Assembly: GCA_027924585.1 (NCBI GenBank)
Contig: BSBM01000092.1
Location: 7,992,001-8,056,000, forward strand
DNA from: Larix kaempferi
Taxonomy: Eukaryota; Streptophyta; Pinopsida; Pinales; Pinaceae
DNA length: 64,000 bases
Direction of reading: 5' to 3'
The translations under genes were made by a program, and so were the position numbers. Each line of letters starts with the position of its first letter. Position 1 is the first letter of the stretch. Below the pieces are notes generated by a model. It did no database searches. It was not told the DNA's origin and was given only the letters and a program-made list of their open reading frames with translations. Shown here in pieces: positions 1-10,268 of this stretch.

Positions 1-2149
1 CCCAGCAGTTCTGTCCTCCCACACTCATCCTGCTAGCACTTGCTTCTGCCCACAGTTGAAGGAAGCTAACACCCGACTGTTCGCGTCAGGAAGAATTGAC
101 GCCGTGAAGGAAGGATGGTGGCCTCTGTGCTGTCGTAAATCATTATGCAGCCGTTGTATAGACATTAAAGCTTCTATTTTTAGAGAGGTCGACTTCGTCG
201 ACCCTCTCTCCTATTATTACTTATAAATAGACGCCTCCTTTGGAGAAACGCAGGAGATGTATGAGATCATATAGCATAGAGAATAGACAGGAGATAGCAG
301 TTACATCTACATAAGTATTGTGTAATTTTCTCAGAATTAATGGAAGTTTTAGTACGTTGATGTTCTACTGATAGTGTTTACGACGGTTTAGTTTCCCCCT
401 CTGATTGCTGGGAAGGGCCCCTCATCAACTGGAGGTTTATTTCATTTTGTATTTTCTTTCTGCAAGTAGATAGTTTATTTCTTAGTTGTTTAAATTATTC
501 TTGTTTACTGTAGATGTTATTTCCTTGCTTTTCTTGTAAATCATATTCTGCTGCTAACACAATCTTTTTTTAGGATTAGGAAATGGTCGACCAAAGCTTA
601 AATAGTTTTGTAGTTTGTTTTCAATTCTTCTTCCATCATCTGTAGTTAAATATTGTTGCAAATTCTTCCTTAGTTATCATCAGTTTCCTTAGTTTCTTCC
701 TCTTTGATTAGTTTTTCTTCCTGTAGCTGTAGGTTAATTCTAGTAGTTAATATGCCTGTTCCTCTATAGCTGTAGGTTACTTCTATCCCCCATCATAGAG
801 ATAATTCTTCTTATTCTTCTTATAGTTGTAGGTTACTTCTATCCCCCATCAATCTTATTTTTACATATCATAGAGATAATTCTTCTTAGATAATGATTAG
901 AATAAATAGTTTCTTGTTAGTTTAGCTTCTACCTAATCAATCTATTGCTTCCTTTGCACTGTAGGATCATATGCATCAGCCAGTTGGTAATTAAAGTCAT
1001 CCAAAACTCTTCTTTTCCTTAATTTAACTTGTTTTCCTCCATTCGGATTGTCATTCGGACCGCCATTCAGACAGGAATTCGGACTGGCATTCGGACCTTT
1101 ACACTTTCTGCATTGTTTTATGCTTTTTTAGAATCTGATTTCTTCTGCTTTTCAACCATAATTCTTCTTGTTTATAATTAACAGTTTTTAATGTAATTAA
1201 GATCATGTTTTATGTTACATAGAGTTTTAATTAAGTTTTGTCATTTTTCTTAGTTTCCTTACTATTTCTTCTAATCTTCTTTTCAACTAATTTTCAGAAT
1301 TATGTATTCTATGTTGGATTTGCTAATAAGTTACTGTTTTAGAATGTATCAGTTTTATTTTTAAGTACAGTTTATTTAAGTTTTCAATATTTGCTTTAGA
1401 TAAGATTTAATAATTCTATTTTCTAAGTTATTTCAGTTTTAATAGTTTCTTCATTAATCATAGGATTAGTTTCCCATTTCATATCATTAATGAAGATGAT
1501 CATAATATAAGATTTGGATCAGAAATAAATATCCTTATCAAGTTTTCTACTTGTTTCTATATTAAACATCTTTATCAAGTTTTCTACTTGTTTCCAAATC
1601 AATTCAGTTCAATATAACACCTTTATTAAATTTTCGACTCACCTAATTCATTAATCAGTTTCATGTTTTCATAGATAGAATAAATTCTTGCATTTGAATT
1701 ATGAAAATCATGCAAGTAGTTCAAAATCATATAGTTGCATCTTTAGTCAGCTTAGTTTAGTTCAAGCCTTCAATCCTGCACATATAGTGATTGCATCTCA
1801 TAAGCTCCCTTCCTGGGTTGACAATTTAAATGTTGAATTAGATAGTATATATTTTACCCAACACCATCTTAGTATTCAAAATCACCAAGGTAACAGGTTA
1901 TGGGCAATAAATACACCATATCCTCGAATCTGCCAAATTTTGACTACGAATGAAGGTCCTTTTCCTTCTTTAGAAGGTACGGTCCTTAAATATTTTACCC
2001 ATCTCTAACAGATAACAGATAATAAAAATACAAGCACTGGAATTAAAAATAAGAACATGCTCACAATTCCCCATCAACACCAGCACTGATATGTTTGCAA
2101 ATTCCTTCCTCTCCAATTCCCAAATGAGGAGGAGAATTGGGATGTTACA
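1..2149 (+). mobile_element. Long gypsy-type LTR (right part), probably a 3' or solo LTR
   Basis: The right edge ends in GGGATGTTACA (2139-2149), the inverted form of the TGTAAC/TATCCC start typical of long plant Ty3/gypsy LTRs and also seen at 60372. The sequence immediately right of 2149 is J-domain pseudogene, not a primer-binding site, so this is an LTR end facing host DNA. A TATA box at 222-229 suggests plus orientation. The left end lies before the window. The interior is AT-rich and non-coding, with small direct repeats: a CTGTAGGTTACTTCTATCCC block near 770 and 827, CATTCGGAC units at 1041-1100, and a duplicated TATCAAGTTTTCTACTTG near 1535 and 1572. A 106-codon open frame at 1688-2008 shows no recognised domain. 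That 1-2149 is a single LTR is inferred from one boundary only. Confidence 0.5.
183..229 (+). promoter_or_regulatory. Hairpin plus TATA box, likely LTR promoter
   Basis: GAGAGGTCGAC at 183-193 pairs with GTCGACCCTCTC at 197-208 (one extra C), giving a stem with a 3-nt loop. A TATAAATA box follows at 222-229, about 14 bases after the stem. This spacing fits a retrotransposon U3 promoter. No transcript evidence is available. Confidence 0.4.
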
Positions 2150-2622
2150 GCCTTGGAAATGTAAAAATTGGGTATGAGGTGCAAAGCATCATATGCTTTC
2201 CTCTTCTATGGATCAAACAAATTGTCATGTTTCATAAGCCTTATTTATCTCTGAAAAAAGTTTTGTGGATGTCAAAATCTAGTGCACGGGCATGACATCA
2301 GGGTGGTATTTCAGTGCCAATCCTCTGTATGCAACCCTGATATTACTGAAGGATGCATCACATGGGACACCCAAAAGAGCATAGTGACTCTTTTTTTTGG
2401 TGAAAGTAATATCCCTCTTCTCTTCCGTTGCACAACTGGCACTGATGGTTCTTCCATTGAACGTGGCAGAATCCCTTACTACCCTCTTGCCAGGACTCAA
2501 CTGAGTACTTGAAACTAGGTTGCTTGTGGGACTTGTTTGGGATGTCAATCCCACATGGGATTGAGCTTTGGGGGATGTGAGTGGGGAGTTGGTTGTGAAA
2601 AACCAACTGTGGCAATATTCAT
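2150..2622 (-). pseudogene. J-domain (DnaJ/Hsp40) protein pseudogene, plastid-type N-terminus
   Basis: On the minus strand an ATG at 2622 opens MNIATVGFSQPTPHSH, a Ser/Thr/Pro-rich leader that looks like a plastid transit peptide. A one-base insertion near 2554 shifts the frame to GLTSQTSPTSNLVSS. A J-domain follows: SHYALLGVPCDASFSNIRVAYRG, then KYHPDV with the HPD loop that stimulates Hsp70 ATPase. The frame then meets a stop at 2279, yet continues recognisably (STKLFSEINKAYET), and another stop and frameshift later shows KRKAYDA. No intron interrupts the J-domain, so a processed copy is possible. The gene is cut at 2149/2150 by the LTR end, which suggests the LTR inserted into it. Small plastid J proteins normally run past this point. 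It is certainly non-functional here. Confidence 0.85.
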
Positions 2623-4319
2623 GATTTATTTATTATAAATTAAGTTAATAATCATGTAGCCTGTAGGTGTAAACTTGAGTCTCTCCCAAATATTTCTTTA
2701 TGGCTAGAAATGACTCATGGGAAATATCACCCCACATTATCTCAGTGCATTTTTTTTATGTAGGGTTGTTATTTGCTTGGTAGGCTCAACAAATTTCAAC
2801 AGAATGCCCTTTATTTTTTTGAGTTTCTCTGAGAAGGGATTGACCCTTGCAAAAGTGGGGGTTGGTGTCCCCCAGATCTATGTTATTTTGATCTGGTGAG
2901 ACTTGGGGTCATATGTGTGCGATCTTTCATCCTCTCCTGCATCTGGATCAATTTGATTCCTATCCATATCCCCTTTCACTCTAAACATCATGTTCCCTTT
3001 GAAAATAGAGCCCTCCCTTGCACTCTCTTGCAACTTATAAGTATAGCCGGTAAACCCAACCGACCAACCCATTTCCACCTTCTTCCTCTTTGTATGGAGT
3101 AGACAGAATAACACATGGTCAAAATCGTAACTTCACCCATGTTGCAAACAAACCCAATACAAATAATTTTAGGTGAATTTGCATTGACAATGTGAATAAT
3201 GTGTGTTAAAAGTGTGGATATGGACCAATGGCCCCTCCGTCACTGGTTGTTTAGTAAATGTAAACCCAATTCATTCATATGTAATCTTAAAAGAATACAG
3301 TATATACCCAAGTCGTTCAAATTCGAATTAACAATCTGTAAAACCAAGGCATTCCAATCCAAAATTTAAAACAAGTCATTCAAAAAGACAAATTACTAAA
3401 CTACTAGTTATCCAATAATTTTTCAATTTACAATGAAAAACGCTTTTGAAACCCTTGAAATCAAAATCCATACAACCCTACCTGATTTGCTAAGCCGATT
3501 CACACTCTAAGCATTATGTGCCCGCTAATGAGCATGGTCAAGTTCATGGAAGCAACGTTCAGAGCAGATCCTATAAGAAAACAGATACCTTAAAGTGAAG
3601 AAGGCATAGCTTGTTGCTTGGTTGCATCCTTCAGGTGAACCTTCCCATTTCTTCCTTCTTGTTTGTATGGAGATGAGAGGAGATCACCCTGTCAAAATCG
3701 TAACTTGACCCATATTACAAACAAATCTAAGACTTGGGTGAAGTTAGGTTGACAATGGGAATAATGCCTATGAAAATAGCGGCTATGGATTAATGGCCCC
3801 TCCATCGTTGGTCATGTTGTAAATTCAAGAAAGCATAGCTTGATGCGTGGCTGCTTCCTTCAAGTGAATCCACTCGATAAGGGGCAGAGCCTTTTTATTT
3901 TCCACTAGATGAGATTTGGGTCTGGAAGTAGAGTATTCAATCCTCCCATTGAATTAGACCCCGTGATTACAAGCCTTAGATCCATATTTTAGGATTACCT
4001 CTTCAACAGTGGAATCATGTTAATGGATAACAATTGTTACCACTTCAGCTACTTCAAAACCTAGTTCAAGCCCTGGAGAGTATGCTCCTATGCATCAAAA
4101 CAAATAAATGATGAGATAAATATGGTTGAAAATACCAATAAAATGATAAAATATCCCCATTCGCTTCTCTTTCTTTCTTTACCCAACTTAGGTGTTTCGG
4201 TAGAGACAAAAAATTAAAATTAAAATTAAAATAAATGAATGAAAAATAAATAAGTGGTAGGTAGAGACAAAATTAAAATTTCATCTCAAATTAATGTCTT
4301 AAAACACCCTACCGTGTAG
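2623..4319. repeat. Non-coding spacer with an imperfect direct duplication
   Basis: No gene was found. A block at about 3068-3260 (CCCATTTCCACCTTCTTCC, then GTCAAAATCGTAACTT and AATGGCCCCTCC) recurs imperfectly at about 3645-3830. A shorter AGCATAGCTTG block occurs at 3606 and 3834. The end of the spacer (4195-4290) holds A/T-rich simple repeats of AAATTAAAATT type. The open frames here are short and unconvincing. Confidence 0.5.
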
Positions 4320-5560
4320 TAGTGCTTGTATTGAAGTCACCCTTAGATTGAAGTCAACCCTGGATTGAATTCAACCTTGGATTGAAGTCAAGCTTGGATT
4401 AAATTCAACATTGATTGAAGTAAACGTTGGATTGAAGTCATCTATGAATTGAAGCAAGCAGTGGATTGAAGTCATCTATGAATTGAAGCGAGCAGTGGAT
4501 TGAAGTTAATCATGGATTGAATTCAACATTGTATTGAATTCACCCTTGGATTGAAGTCTACCATGGATTGAAGTCACCTTGGCTTGAAGTCAACCTTGGA
4601 TTGAAGTCATCCTTGGATTGAATTCAACCTTTAATTCAACCTTGGATTGAAGTCAACCTTAAAGTAAACCTTGGATCGAACTCACCCATGGATTGAAATC
4701 AACCTTGGATAGAATTCAACCTTGGATTGAAGTCAACCATGGATTGAAGTCAACCTTGTATTGAAGTCACCCTTCATTTGAATTCAACCATGGATTGACG
4801 TCAACCTTGGATTGAAGTCAACCTTGGATTAAATTCAACATTGATTTGAAGTTAACTATGGATTGAAGTAAACTATGAATTGAATCCAACTGTTGATTGA
4901 AGTAAACCATGGATTAAAGTCAATGTTGGATTGAATTCACCCTTGGATTGAAGTCTACCATGGATTGAAGTCAACCTTGGATTGAAGTCACCTTGGATTG
5001 GAGGTAATTATTGATTGAAGTCAACCTTGGATTGAAGTCAACCATGGATTAAATTCAACCTTGTAGTGAACACAACCATGGGTTGAATTCAGCCCTGGAT
5101 TGGAGTTAACCTTGGATTTGAGTCAACCTTGGATTGAATTCAACCATGGAGTTAAGTCAACCTTGGATTGAAGTTAACCTTGAATTCAACATTGGATTGA
5201 GGAAAACCTTTAATTGAAGTCAACATTTCTTAAAAGTCACATATGGATTGAAGTCTACCTTGGATTGAAGTCAACCTTTCTTGAAAGTCAACTATGGATC
5301 AAAGTCAAATATGGATTGAAGTCAACCTTGGATTGAATACAACCTTTGATTGAAGTCAACTATGGATTGAAGTCATCCTTGGATTGATTTCAACCTTGCT
5401 TAAAAGTTGACTATGGATTGAAGTCATCTATGGATTGAAGTCAACGTTGGACTATTATTATATATGGATTGACGTCAACCATGGTTTAATTTGAACATAT
5501 GTTCAAAAGTCTATTATGGTTTGAAGTCAACTATGGTTTGAAGTCTACCATGCAAAAACT
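4320..5560. repeat. Degenerate 17-bp minisatellite, consensus TTGGATTGAAGTCAACC
   Basis: Roughly 70 imperfect units follow one another, varying mainly at the CCTTGG/CCATGG positions and between AAGTCAAC and AATTCAAC. Many units contain AGTCAA, the reverse complement of TTGACT, which is a plant WRKY W-box core. There is no open reading frame of note and no regular spacer sequence, so it is a satellite-like array and not a CRISPR. It ends where an AT-rich block begins near 5565. Confidence 0.9.
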
Positions 5561-6219
5561 TGGTATAAATAATTGAACTTATGTTATTATGAATTATTTA
5601 ATTTTTATTTATTTATTATCTATTTATTTATATTATTTTTTTCTTCATTTTGATTAATAATTTTTTTTAAAATATTTTTATAATAATAATAATAATAATT
5701 CACCAATCCTTTCCCGCACGTTGGTCATTAACTAGCAAACCATATTTATTAATAACATGGCTTATATACGTCGGTTGACGTATATGGATTGAAGTCAACC
5801 ATGGTTCAAACTCAATCAACCACTTTTACAAATTTGGTTGTGGTTTTTTAATATGGTCAAAGAAAATTTGGCCATGTTTTCGTGGTCATGCCAACCACGA
5901 CAACATCAATGTTCTCCTGGTTATGTCAACCATGGAGCACTAAATTCAACCATGCCTAAACAATATTCAACCATGGTACAAAGTCTACCTTGGTTGAACG
6001 TCAACTATGGATTAAGGTCAACCTTTCTGAAACACGGTATAAATAATTGAACTTATATTATTATTATTAATTATTTAATTTTTATTTATTATCTATTTAC
6101 TTATAATATTTATATGTTTTCATTAATAAGTAATTGTTATTTTTTTTAATAAATAATAATAATTTTAAAATTGCATATAATAATAAAAATAATAATTTTA
6201 AAATTGCAAATAATAATAA
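5561..6219. repeat. Higher-order duplication: AT-rich block plus short GTCAACC array
   Basis: The AT-rich stretch beginning TATAAATAATTGAACTTA at about 5565 recurs at about 6034 with the same following ATTTAATTTTTATTTATT. Between the copies (5780-6030) lies another set of GTCAACCATGG-type units. This indicates that the minisatellite and its AT-rich neighbour were duplicated together. ATAATAAT simple repeats sit at both ends. A 70-codon frame at 5838-6050 merely reads through the array. Confidence 0.75.
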
Positions 6220-7670
6220 GAATAATAATCAAGGATGAGTCAATAGTCTACAGTCAACCATCACAACAATGGTCAACCATAGTCAAGTGTAGTCAATAGT
6301 CAACCAGTAGCCAACCAATAGTCAATATTCAACAAATAGTCAATTGTCAATAGTCATCCATTGTCAACCATGGCCAGTCATTATCAAACATGAACAACCA
6401 TGCTGAAACATAATCACCCATAGTTGAAGAATAATGGTCAACCATAGTCATTCACGGCCAATAATGGTTAACTATGAAAACACATACTTTACCATGAACA
6501 ACCATAGCCAACCATATTCAATCATCAAGAACACTGGTCAACCGTAGTCCACCATGAACATCCATCATTAACCATAGTCATCGATAGTCAACTAGCTAAG
6601 GTTGACCAAAGTCAACCCTAGCGAGTCATAGTGAGCTATCGTCAACTAAAGTCCACCATAGTTAATGAATTAAGGTCAACCAAAGTTAACCAAAGTCATC
6701 AATAGTCAAAGAAAGTCAACCATGGTCAACCACATTCAACTATAGTCAAACAATCATGGAATTATAATTAACCTTATAATTTATTTTGAAGTCAACCCTT
6801 ATGTCACCCATAATTAAGCCAATAAGTCAATCATAGTCAACCACAAGGTATTAAAATAAACCAGAGTCAACCATGTTCAACCATACTCAACCATGCTACA
6901 CCATAGGAAGCCATAGTCAACCATGGTCAACCATAATAAATTTTCAAATGAAAGGCAACAACAGTCAAATAGAGTCACCCATAGTTAACCGTGGTCAAAC
7001 ATAGTCAATCACAGTCAACCATAATCAACATTTGTCAACCATGGTCAAACATAGTCAACCTTTGTAAACCATGGTAAACTAAATTCAAACGTCAAACGAG
7101 GTCAACTAATAGTCGTGCTTATTGCCAAAAAAAATCCAACCTTAATCGACCATAGTCAACCATGGTGGATCATAGTCGATTAGTGAACCATAAGCAACCG
7201 TAGTCAAAAGTTAGGCAAGATCAACCAATAGCCAATAATGACCAAACAAATTCACCCATAACCAACCATGGCCGACCATAATCAACCATAGTCAACCATA
7301 CTCAACCGTAGTCAACCATGACCTACCATGGTCAACCATAGCCAACAAAAGTCAATTATGCCTAACCAAATTCAGTGATAGTTGACGAAAGACGACCATA
7401 ACCAACCATAGTCAACCATAGTCACTCTTAATCGACAAAAATAAAGTATTCAACCAAAGTCAACCATAGTCATACAAAGTCAATCATAGTCAACAATGAC
7501 CAACCAATGTGAAGCAAAGTCAACCAAAATCAACCATGGTTGACCATTTCAACCATGGTCAACCAATAATCAATTATGGCAAAAAAGAGTCAACCATAGT
7601 AAACCGTAAACCACGTCAAACATTGCCAAATATGATCAACCGTGGTTAGTAATGGCCAATAAATATTTTT
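6220..7670. repeat. Degenerate short-period array, consensus AGTCAACCAT
   Basis: About 1.45 kb of loosely repeated 9-12 bp units (AGTCAACCAT, GGTCAACCAT and variants with ATAGTCAA) have no fixed period. The unit is evidently related to the 17-bp array at 4320-5560 but lacks the TTGGATTGA half. Both AGTCAA and GGTCAA are reverse complements of W-box cores (TTGACT, TTGACC), repeated about every 10-12 bases. No coding capacity. Confidence 0.9.
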
Positions 7671-8380
7671 ATATAATATTAACATATATCTTATTTACTA
7701 ATATATTTCATATTTAATTTTAATTTATTTTATTAACTAATATTTATTAATAAAATAATAAATATTTAATATTTAAATAAGTATTTATACCTAATAAATA
7801 TATTTTAATATTTTTATTACAAATATTTAAATTTATTTATTAGATATAAATAAATAAACAAGAGCCACAAGGTGGCGATGTCCCCGACATTGCTAGTGGG
7901 GGCATTGTCAAGTGTATATGAAATTGTCATTAATTGATAAAAGCAATTTTTTTGGCAAAATGATTTTTCTTTTATTTTATTTTTGTGAGTTCCATAAAAA
8001 AGTAGTCAAGTAAGGTAGTAAATAATTTTTAATTTAAATGGGTATATAAAATGCAATATAGAAAAAAAAAGAGGTAGTTCTTTTGCATGATAAAAAAAAG
8101 AGAGAATAATTTCGGAACTTGAATAGAAAATTGTAATCGTATACCTATTACATACTTGCATTTACAAGTGATGGAGTTTATTAGATTTGTCAACAATTCT
8201 TTTTTTTATAACATACCTACATTGTATTATAGAACATGAAAATAATATTCTTTCTATGCGATAAGCATTTTGTTTGAAAGGCCATGAACTAGTGCGTCTA
8301 GTGCTGCAGAAGTTTTATATCTAGTACAAAAGGCAAGGAAGACACAATGTCTTTGACAAAAACAACAAAAACTACAGTCA
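7671..8380. other. AT-rich spacer, no gene
   Basis: The stretch 7671-7860 is almost pure A/T (ATTTATTAATAAAATAATAAAT type). A small GC-richer island at 7860-7910 (GATGTCCCCGACATTGCTAG) resembles a retroelement remnant but is too short to assign. Nothing else could be supported. Confidence 0.4.
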
Positions 8381-8520
8381 TAGATCTGTTGGAGCCATAG
8401 CATATGCACTTCGCTTCAAAGGTTGAGGGAGGATGCGCTGTAGCAAAATCTGCAACACTGGTAAGATAAGCCATATTGGAATACCACGTGCAATGTCTGT
8501 CATCCCTGCAGATGTGGATT
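8381..8520 (-). pseudogene. Unidentified exon-like segment, copy 1 of 2
   Basis: On the minus strand a CTGCAG acceptor-like site is followed by an open stretch reading DDRHCTWYSNMAYLTSVADF and, further on, FEAKCICYG. The same segment, diverged and with a stop, occurs at about 15481-15605 on the same strand, where it reads NDRNCTCYCDMRYVVTAVDF. The protein frame is better conserved between the copies than the flanks, which suggests a former exon. I do not recognise the family. Confidence 0.4.
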
Positions 8521-8924
8521 ATTTTCAGTGAAATTGGAGAGATAATAAATGTAATTACTAAATACAAAAGAAAACAGTCAACTGTGGGGTCATTGAGACT
8601 TGACATTTGCAGGAAAATAGCTTGTCTAAAGCAGTTGGAGGATCACCGAGACTTTAGTGTATGCAACTTGCATGGGATCTATTTTTTTGTTGCAAACACA
8701 AGTTGTGAGCACTAAAGGTAGGAAACAGTTAAGTGCAATATGAAGGGCTTGAATTGAAGCCATGTGCTTTTAACAAAATGGATGACACTAAGCAAACAAA
8801 AAGTCGACAAAAAAACATAATGCTTAGATGAGGAAATAACTCACGGTGTAATTAGAAATATGGTAGAGCTGGTTGAATATTAATATAAATTCAAAGTATT
8901 TTGATCACTAACTAATTCAGCTAC

Positions 8925-9260
8925 ATTCCATGTGTGATAAACAAACGCATTGAAAACAAGATCACAAAAGCTTCTTGCCTTTCCCTGCTACAAATGTATA
9001 TCCAAATATCCAATAGTGAATTTACATTGAACTTTCTACCGTTGGGAAATGCTGCCAAGTCCAAAAAGCATTCCTCCGGTTCATCATCAAGGACATTTAT
9101 ACTTGTCCTTGATATAGATTTTGCTCTTGAAAGTTTCCTAGCATTTTCACAAATTTGCTGGGGTTCATTGCCCAAAGAGCTCCCAATCACCTTGGGGGCA
9201 AGTGGTAAACGCTTGCTTTGTATTTGAACACCGAAAAATGGCAGCCATATTCAAAATTGC
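8925..9260 (-). pseudogene. NLR resistance-gene fragment (end of NB-ARC, ADR1/RNL-like)
   Basis: The minus-strand frame reads KRLPLAPKVIGSSLGNEP, matching the GLPLALKVIG motif (GLPL) of the NB-ARC nucleotide-binding switch, then EECFLDLAAFPNGRK and LLDIWIYI, matching the conserved ECFLDLGxFPEDKK...LINMW region of the ARC2 domain. The wording is closest to RPW8-type helper NLRs (RNL class), a family-level judgement from memory. Intact proteins of this class have roughly 800 residues. Here about 100 remain, with no P-loop, kinase-2 or LRR detected. Upstream sequence (9260-9420) is out of frame. It sits among other minus-strand gene fragments and is presumed dead. Confidence 0.75.
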
Positions 9261-9589
9261 ATTTTGCAGTGGCATAATCGGTGCTGTGGCAGAATTGGCA
9301 ATGTTTTTTTCCTGCGCATTGCAAAAAGATAATGAGCAAATATGTTTGCATGGTTTTTGCAATTGACCGTAAACTGAATTTGCAAGGAAGCTTATCTCTT
9401 CTGATTGAAAAACACATTATGTCTCAAACATTGGTATGCTCATTTAAACAAGTATGTAATCATGGCTTATCATTATCAAAACGTTCAACAAGAAATTTAT
9501 ATATTTTCAAAAGAAATAATTGAAAACGTGGAGATCATCAGCGTACATAATCCTAGCTTCATGAAGTAATCAAGTGAATTTGGCATACC

Positions 9590-9875
9590 TGGAAGTACAA
9601 AAATATTCAAGAGATGACATAAAAGTGATAGTGATCTCCTGCAGGGTAAACATAGAGTATCCTTGGCTTCTGTTTCAACGGGTGACCACTACCTTCAAAG
9701 TCATTGAAAGGAATTTAGCATTCCAGTTACATAATGAATAACAAATACAAAATTATAAATAATAAGTAGAGTGTATTGACAAAGACTTTTTTACCTGAAC
9801 AAGTCTTAAGGAGGTGGAATAGTCACAATTGGTTGTATAATGCTGAAGCGTTAAGCCATGCGGATTCCTGTAAGG
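9590..9875 (-). pseudogene. Two unidentified exon-like segments
   Basis: Between the MCM3 and NLR fragments, the minus strand shows two short open segments with plausible splice borders. One, about 9797-9870, starts after CTTACAG and ends at a GTAAAA donor; it reads NPHGLTLQHYTTNCDYSTSL. The other, about 9590-9700, reads GSGHPLKQKPRILYVYPAGD before a stop. I cannot assign either to a family. They are listed because the neighbouring sequence is demonstrably made of gene fragments in the same orientation. Confidence 0.3.
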
Positions 9876-9965
9876 TTATCAACTAATCGAGACAAATGAT
9901 AAACTGCTTCATATGTTAAATATTAAACTAGCAATGCAGCACCCTGCTCAAGTTTGGTTTTGCAC

Positions 9966-10268
9966 CTGCATTACGTGTTTCAGCATATGTAGATGCAATA
10001 TGTTCTGATGGCTGTAGGTTATCGCCATACAAACATTGTCATTAAATAAGATTATTTGATTCCATTTGGCATTGAAAATATAAGAACACAATTATAAGAC
10101 ATAAATAAATGTATAGGTACAAGTTTGAGATAGAAAATGACCTTATCTTTGAGCAGAGGTTGATGTCTGCCTTTAAAATAATAATGTACTTCTTCACAAA
10201 AATAGATGTTGCCAAGTCTGCATCATGTTCTTCTGCCTGTCTTGAATTGTTGTCAGCTACGATCATAC
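9966..10268 (-). pseudogene. MCM3: MCM3 replicative helicase fragment, copy 1 (two exons)
   Basis: MCM3 is a subunit of the MCM2-7 replicative DNA helicase. Exon A (10268-10142, minus) keeps the tail VKKYI and a GATAAG|GT donor, but its middle is diverged relative to copy 2 at 14621-14748. After an intron of about 130 bases, exon B (10011-9966) follows a CTACAG acceptor and reads SEHIASTYAETRNA, matching the MCM3 segment after the AAA+ core (LTDEASxxIAxAYAxLRNAG). Exon B ends in AATGCAG|GT. The 5' edge of exon A abuts an Argonaute exon without intron or spacer, producing a chimera. Only about 60 of roughly 800 residues are present, so this is a fragment. Confidence 0.75.

Noticed and set aside
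1688-2008. 106-codon open frame as a gene
   Set aside because: It lies within the presumed LTR, shows no domain, and the length is expected by chance in AT-rich sequence.
6220-7670. CRISPR-like regular repeats
   Set aside because: Units are too short and too variable, there are no unique spacers of constant length, and the context is plant nuclear DNA.
9187-9417. Cys/His-rich frame (CQFCHSTDYATAKC) as a zinc finger
   Set aside because: It is the wrong frame of the NLR fragment: the GLPL-containing frame in the same bases matches NB-ARC clearly.
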